Positions 62,152 through 64,000 of a stretch of 64,000 nucleotides of DNA are shown here, piece after piece. The translations under genes were made by a program, and so were the position numbers. The stretch's first letter is position 1. The number at the start of each line of letters is the position of its first letter. The notes below the pieces were generated by a model. The model had not been told where the DNA came from. It ran no database searches and saw nothing but the letters and a program-made list of their open reading frames with translations. Origin of the DNA: Veillonella sp. T11011-6 (GTDB lineage Bacteria; Bacillota; Negativicutes; Veillonellales; Veillonellaceae); assembly GCF_002959755.1 (NCBI RefSeq), contig NZ_PPCW01000001.1:186001-250000 (forward strand), in the 5' to 3' direction.

Positions 62152-62748
62152 ATGAATATTATAAAACGCCCTCTAGGGCTTTATAAAGCGAATTGCTACG
62201 TACTCGTTAAAGAGGGTAAATCTTTAATAATTGATCCTGGATTTCATAGTAAGCATATCATTGAAATGGTAGGGGATTCTGAACCAATAGCAGTTCTATT
62301 GACACATGGTCATTGTGACCATGTGTCAGCTCTAGATGAGGTATGTGAGCATTATAATATTCCTGCTTATTTACATCCTTTAGATCAAGAATTGTTACAA
62401 TTAATTCGTCGCAGACCAAGTGTTTACAAGAAGAAAATGTATACTAATTGTAACGATTTAGTAACAGGTAAACTACAATTAGGACCCTTTGAAGTTATTG
62501 TCTATCACACACCTGGTCATAGTGCTGGTTCTGTTTGTTTTGAAATAGAAGGACATCTATTTTCAGGGGATACTGTATTTAAACAAAATGTAGGGAATAC
62601 TGACAATTATAATAGTAATCCAGAAGATTTGATTACTAGTTTGAAGTATATATTAACCTTGTCTAAGGATTTAATAATCGACCCAGGACATAAAGAATCC
62701 ACAACATTAAAAGATGAAGAAGAATTCATCAAAAATATTGTAGGATAG
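62152..62748 (+). CDS. metallo-beta-lactamase-fold hydrolase (glyoxalase II-like)
   Basis: 198 residues with the metal-binding HxHxDH motif in LLTHGHCDHVSAL, the later HTPGHSAGSVCFEIEGHLFSGDTVF and a final histidine in IIDPGHKEST. Bacterial proteins of this size are often annotated as glyoxalase II-like, but the true substrate is unknown. It lies 12 bases after trkH and its transcript runs toward the tRNA operon. The motif codons lie in a perfect 13-base inverted repeat. Confidence 0.88.
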   Translation: MNIIKRPLGLYKANCYVLVKEGKSLIIDPGFHSKHIIEMVGDSEPIAVLLTHGHCDHVSALDEVCEHYNIPAYLHPLDQELLQLIRRRPSVYKKKMYTNCNDLVTGKLQLGPFEVIVYHTPGHSAGSVCFEIEGHLFSGDTVFKQNVGNTDNYNSNPEDLITSLKYILTLSKDLIIDPGHKESTTLKDEEEFIKNIVG

Positions 62749-62750
62749 TG

Positions 62751-62779
62751 TTGACAAAAGTCCTGATAACCGATATACT
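62751..62779 (+). promoter_or_regulatory. tRNA operon promoter
   Basis: Consensus TTGACA (62751-62756), a 17-base spacer and TATACT (62774-62779). It starts two bases after the metallo-hydrolase stop codon and gives transcription from about 62786. Confidence 0.9.
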
Positions 62780-62798
62780 AAGCAAGTACTTTGGATAC

Positions 62799-62874
62799 GG
62801 CCCCGTGGTGTAGCGGTTAACATGTCGCCCTGTCACGGCGAAGATCGTCAGTTCAAATCTGATCGGGGTCGCCA
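62799..62874 (+). tRNA. tRNA-Asp (GTC)
   Basis: Cloverleaf with acceptor GGCCCCG / CGGGGTC (one G-U), anticodon stem TCGCC / GGCGA, loop CTGTCAC with anticodon GTC (62832-62834), T-arm GTTCAAATC and an encoded CCA. Confidence 0.95.
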
Positions 62875-62879
62875 TTCAT

Positions 62880-62955
<76 letters not shown>

Positions 62956-62962
62956 TGTACAT

Positions 62963-63037
62963 GCGGGAATAGCTCAGCGGTAGAGCACCGCCTTGCCAAG
63001 GCGGGGGTCGCGAGTTCGAATCTCGTTTCCCGCTCCA
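62963..63037 (+). tRNA. tRNA-Gly (GCC)
   Basis: Cloverleaf with acceptor GCGGGAA / TTCCCGC, anticodon stem CCGCC / GGCGG, loop TTGCCAA with anticodon GCC, GTTCGAATC in the T-arm and an encoded CCA. Confidence 0.95.
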
Positions 63038-63046
63038 ACTTTATAT

Positions 63047-63121
<75 letters not shown>

Positions 63122-63135
63122 CAAACGTTACCCAT

Positions 63136-63224
63136 GCCGGGGTGGCGGAACAGGCAGACGCAACGGACTTAAAATCCGTCGGTTGGAAACAACCGTACCG
63201 GTTCGATTCCGGTCCTCGGCACCA
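63136..63224 (+). tRNA. tRNA-Leu (TAA)
   Basis: An 89-base class II tRNA with acceptor GCCGGGG / CCTCGGC, loop CTTAAAA with anticodon TAA, a long variable arm (CGGTTG GAAA CAACCG), GTTCGATTC and an encoded CCA. Confidence 0.95.
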
Positions 63225-63227
63225 ATT

Positions 63228-63254
63228 AAGACTAACTTCGGTTAGTCTTTTTTT
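63228..63254 (+). terminator. tRNA operon terminator
   Basis: The perfect nine-base stem AAGACTAAC / GTTAGTCTT with the stable TTCG loop is followed by seven T. Confidence 0.95.
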
Positions 63255-63297
63255 CTTATGTAAATTAAGTTTTTAATACTACATATTAAATAATACT

Positions 63298-63753
63298 ATG
63301 AATAAGAAACCTAAATTGCTAATTAGTGAATGTCTATGCGGCGTATCATGTCGTTATGATGGAAAAGATAATTATATAGCGAAATTACCATTGTTAAAAG
63401 AAATGTTTGATTTAGTACCTGTATGTCCAGAAGTATTAGGTGGACTTAGTACACCGCGTGATCCTGCAGAACGACAAGGAGAACGTATATGTACAGCTAA
63501 TGGGACTGATGTAACTAAAGAATTCCTTATAGGCGCTCAGAATACATTAGATATAGCTTTTCAAAATGAGTGTAATCGGGCTCTAATGAAAGCAAAAAGC
63601 CCTAGTTGCGGCTATAAGCGCATTTATGATGGTACCTTTAGTAAAACCCTACGGGATGGTCATGGATGCACTGTAGAGGCTCTATTAAAGAATAATATTG
63701 AAGTGTATACAGAAGATGATATTGATTTATTAATAGAACAAAAAAAGAGATGA
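63298..63753 (+). CDS. DUF523 family protein
   Basis: 151 residues matching DUF523: KLLISECLCGVSCRYDGKDN, VPVCPEVLGGLSTPRDPAE and KAKSPSCGYKRIYDG. Four or more conserved cysteines suggest metal or Fe-S binding; the function is not established. The spacing and lack of a strong ribosome site suggest weak or leaderless-like expression. Its stop codon lies inside the 5' arm of the terminator hairpin that ends its transcript. Confidence 0.85.
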   Translation: MNKKPKLLISECLCGVSCRYDGKDNYIAKLPLLKEMFDLVPVCPEVLGGLSTPRDPAERQGERICTANGTDVTKEFLIGAQNTLDIAFQNECNRALMKAKSPSCGYKRIYDGTFSKTLRDGHGCTVEALLKNNIEVYTEDDIDLLIEQKKR

Positions 63754-63776
63754 GTTTTAACTCATCTCTTTTTTGT
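63741..63776. terminator. bidirectional terminator after the DUF523 gene
   Basis: The perfect 14-base stem AAAAAAGAGATGAG / CTCATCTCTTTTTT with loop TTTTAA. The A- and T-tracts on both sides allow termination from both strands, fitting the convergent gene fragment on the - strand. Confidence 0.92.
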
Positions 63777-63875
63777 TTTTTCTTTACTATAACCTTAACT
63801 GGCTATCATTACATAATTATATGCTTTACTGATAACAGATTAATATGATTAACTCAGTTCAAGAAATAGTCTAGA

Positions 63876-64000
63876 TTATTTACCTGCATTTACAGGATCG
63901 TTAGTTAATGGTTGTTCCCCCAGTAAGGTAGTAAGGTTATGTAAATTAAATCGATACTTACCATTACTGAAGTCTCGTGTTGCATCATAGCGTTGGTTAG
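63876..64000 (-). CDS. C-terminal fragment of an unrecognised - strand protein
   Basis: On the - strand a frame is open from the window edge for 41 codons to TAA at 63876-63878. The readable end is YRFNLHNLTTLLGEQPLTN, then DPVNAGK. I do not recognise it. Codon use looks normal, and the convergent position after a bidirectional terminator supports a real gene whose body lies right of the window. Confidence 0.5.
   Translation of the reverse strand, partial: NQRYDATRDFSNGKYRFNLHNLTTLLGEQPLTNDPVNAGK

Overview
The window is a chromosomal stretch of a low-GC, anaerobic-type Firmicute with an outer membrane; gene content, codon use and gene order fit the Negativicutes, most likely Veillonella or a close relative (inference; no 16S rRNA gene is present). 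Pointers to a diderm are the heptosyltransferase-like fragment at the left edge and the FtsEX/EnvC-like M23 peptidase set. Almost every gene is on the + strand. Only an HD-GYP gene (32854-33456) and a fragment at the right edge (63876-64000) are on the - strand.

Layout: 1-3138 holds the end of a glycosyltransferase, a DEDDh exonuclease, an M18 aminopeptidase and a small unknown gene. 3270-6944 is an ABC importer with two tandem binding lipoproteins. 7116-10143 carries rpsO, pnp and dut. 10338-14044 is an AT-rich accessory island of three genes: a Ycf46-type AAA ATPase, a protein with a possible nuclease core and a glycine-zipper tail, and a small protein of unknown function. 14170-20430 has a Nudix gene, deoB, rpsT, polA, coaE and a lytic transglycosylase. 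21374-28245 is the classic rimP-nusA-ylxR-ylxQ-infB-rbfA-nrnA-truB translation operon, continuing into ribF, a chorismate mutase/shikimate kinase fusion, a RecD2-like helicase and comF. 33457-34361 is a long gene-less stretch containing a structured RNA that I assign to the raiA-motif class, because it lies between comF and the ribosome hibernation gene hpf (raiA). 34362-36552 is a polar amino-acid ABC importer. Then come csp, hpf, secA and prfB. 41933-51502 is an envelope block: DUF2993, DUF5693, csaB, a split transketolase, ftsEX, an M23 peptidase and ctpA. 51520-58383 has obgE, yhbY, proBA, an unlisted 49-codon membrane ORF, nadD, yqeK, an LCP protein and rsfS. The right end has an S1 protein, trkA-trkH, a metallo-beta-lactamase-fold hydrolase, a five-tRNA operon (Asp, Phe, Gly, Cys, Leu) and a DUF523 gene.

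How the parts work together: much of the window is ribosome biogenesis and translation control (rpsO, rpsT, rimP, nusA, infB, rbfA, truB, hpf, prfB, obgE, yhbY, rsfS, tRNAs), tied to RNA turnover (pnp, nrnA) and envelope remodelling (ftsEX-M23-ctpA, LCP, csaB).

The most notable observations are: prfB needs a +1 frameshift at a UAA rather than the usual UGA stop; the Ycf46 three-gene island may be an undescribed system; a raiA-motif RNA has its own promoter and terminator; and a perfect intrinsic-terminator structure lies inside the comF coding sequence. Transcription signals are unusually legible throughout, with many extended -10 promoters (TGnTATAAT) and strong hairpin plus T-run terminators.
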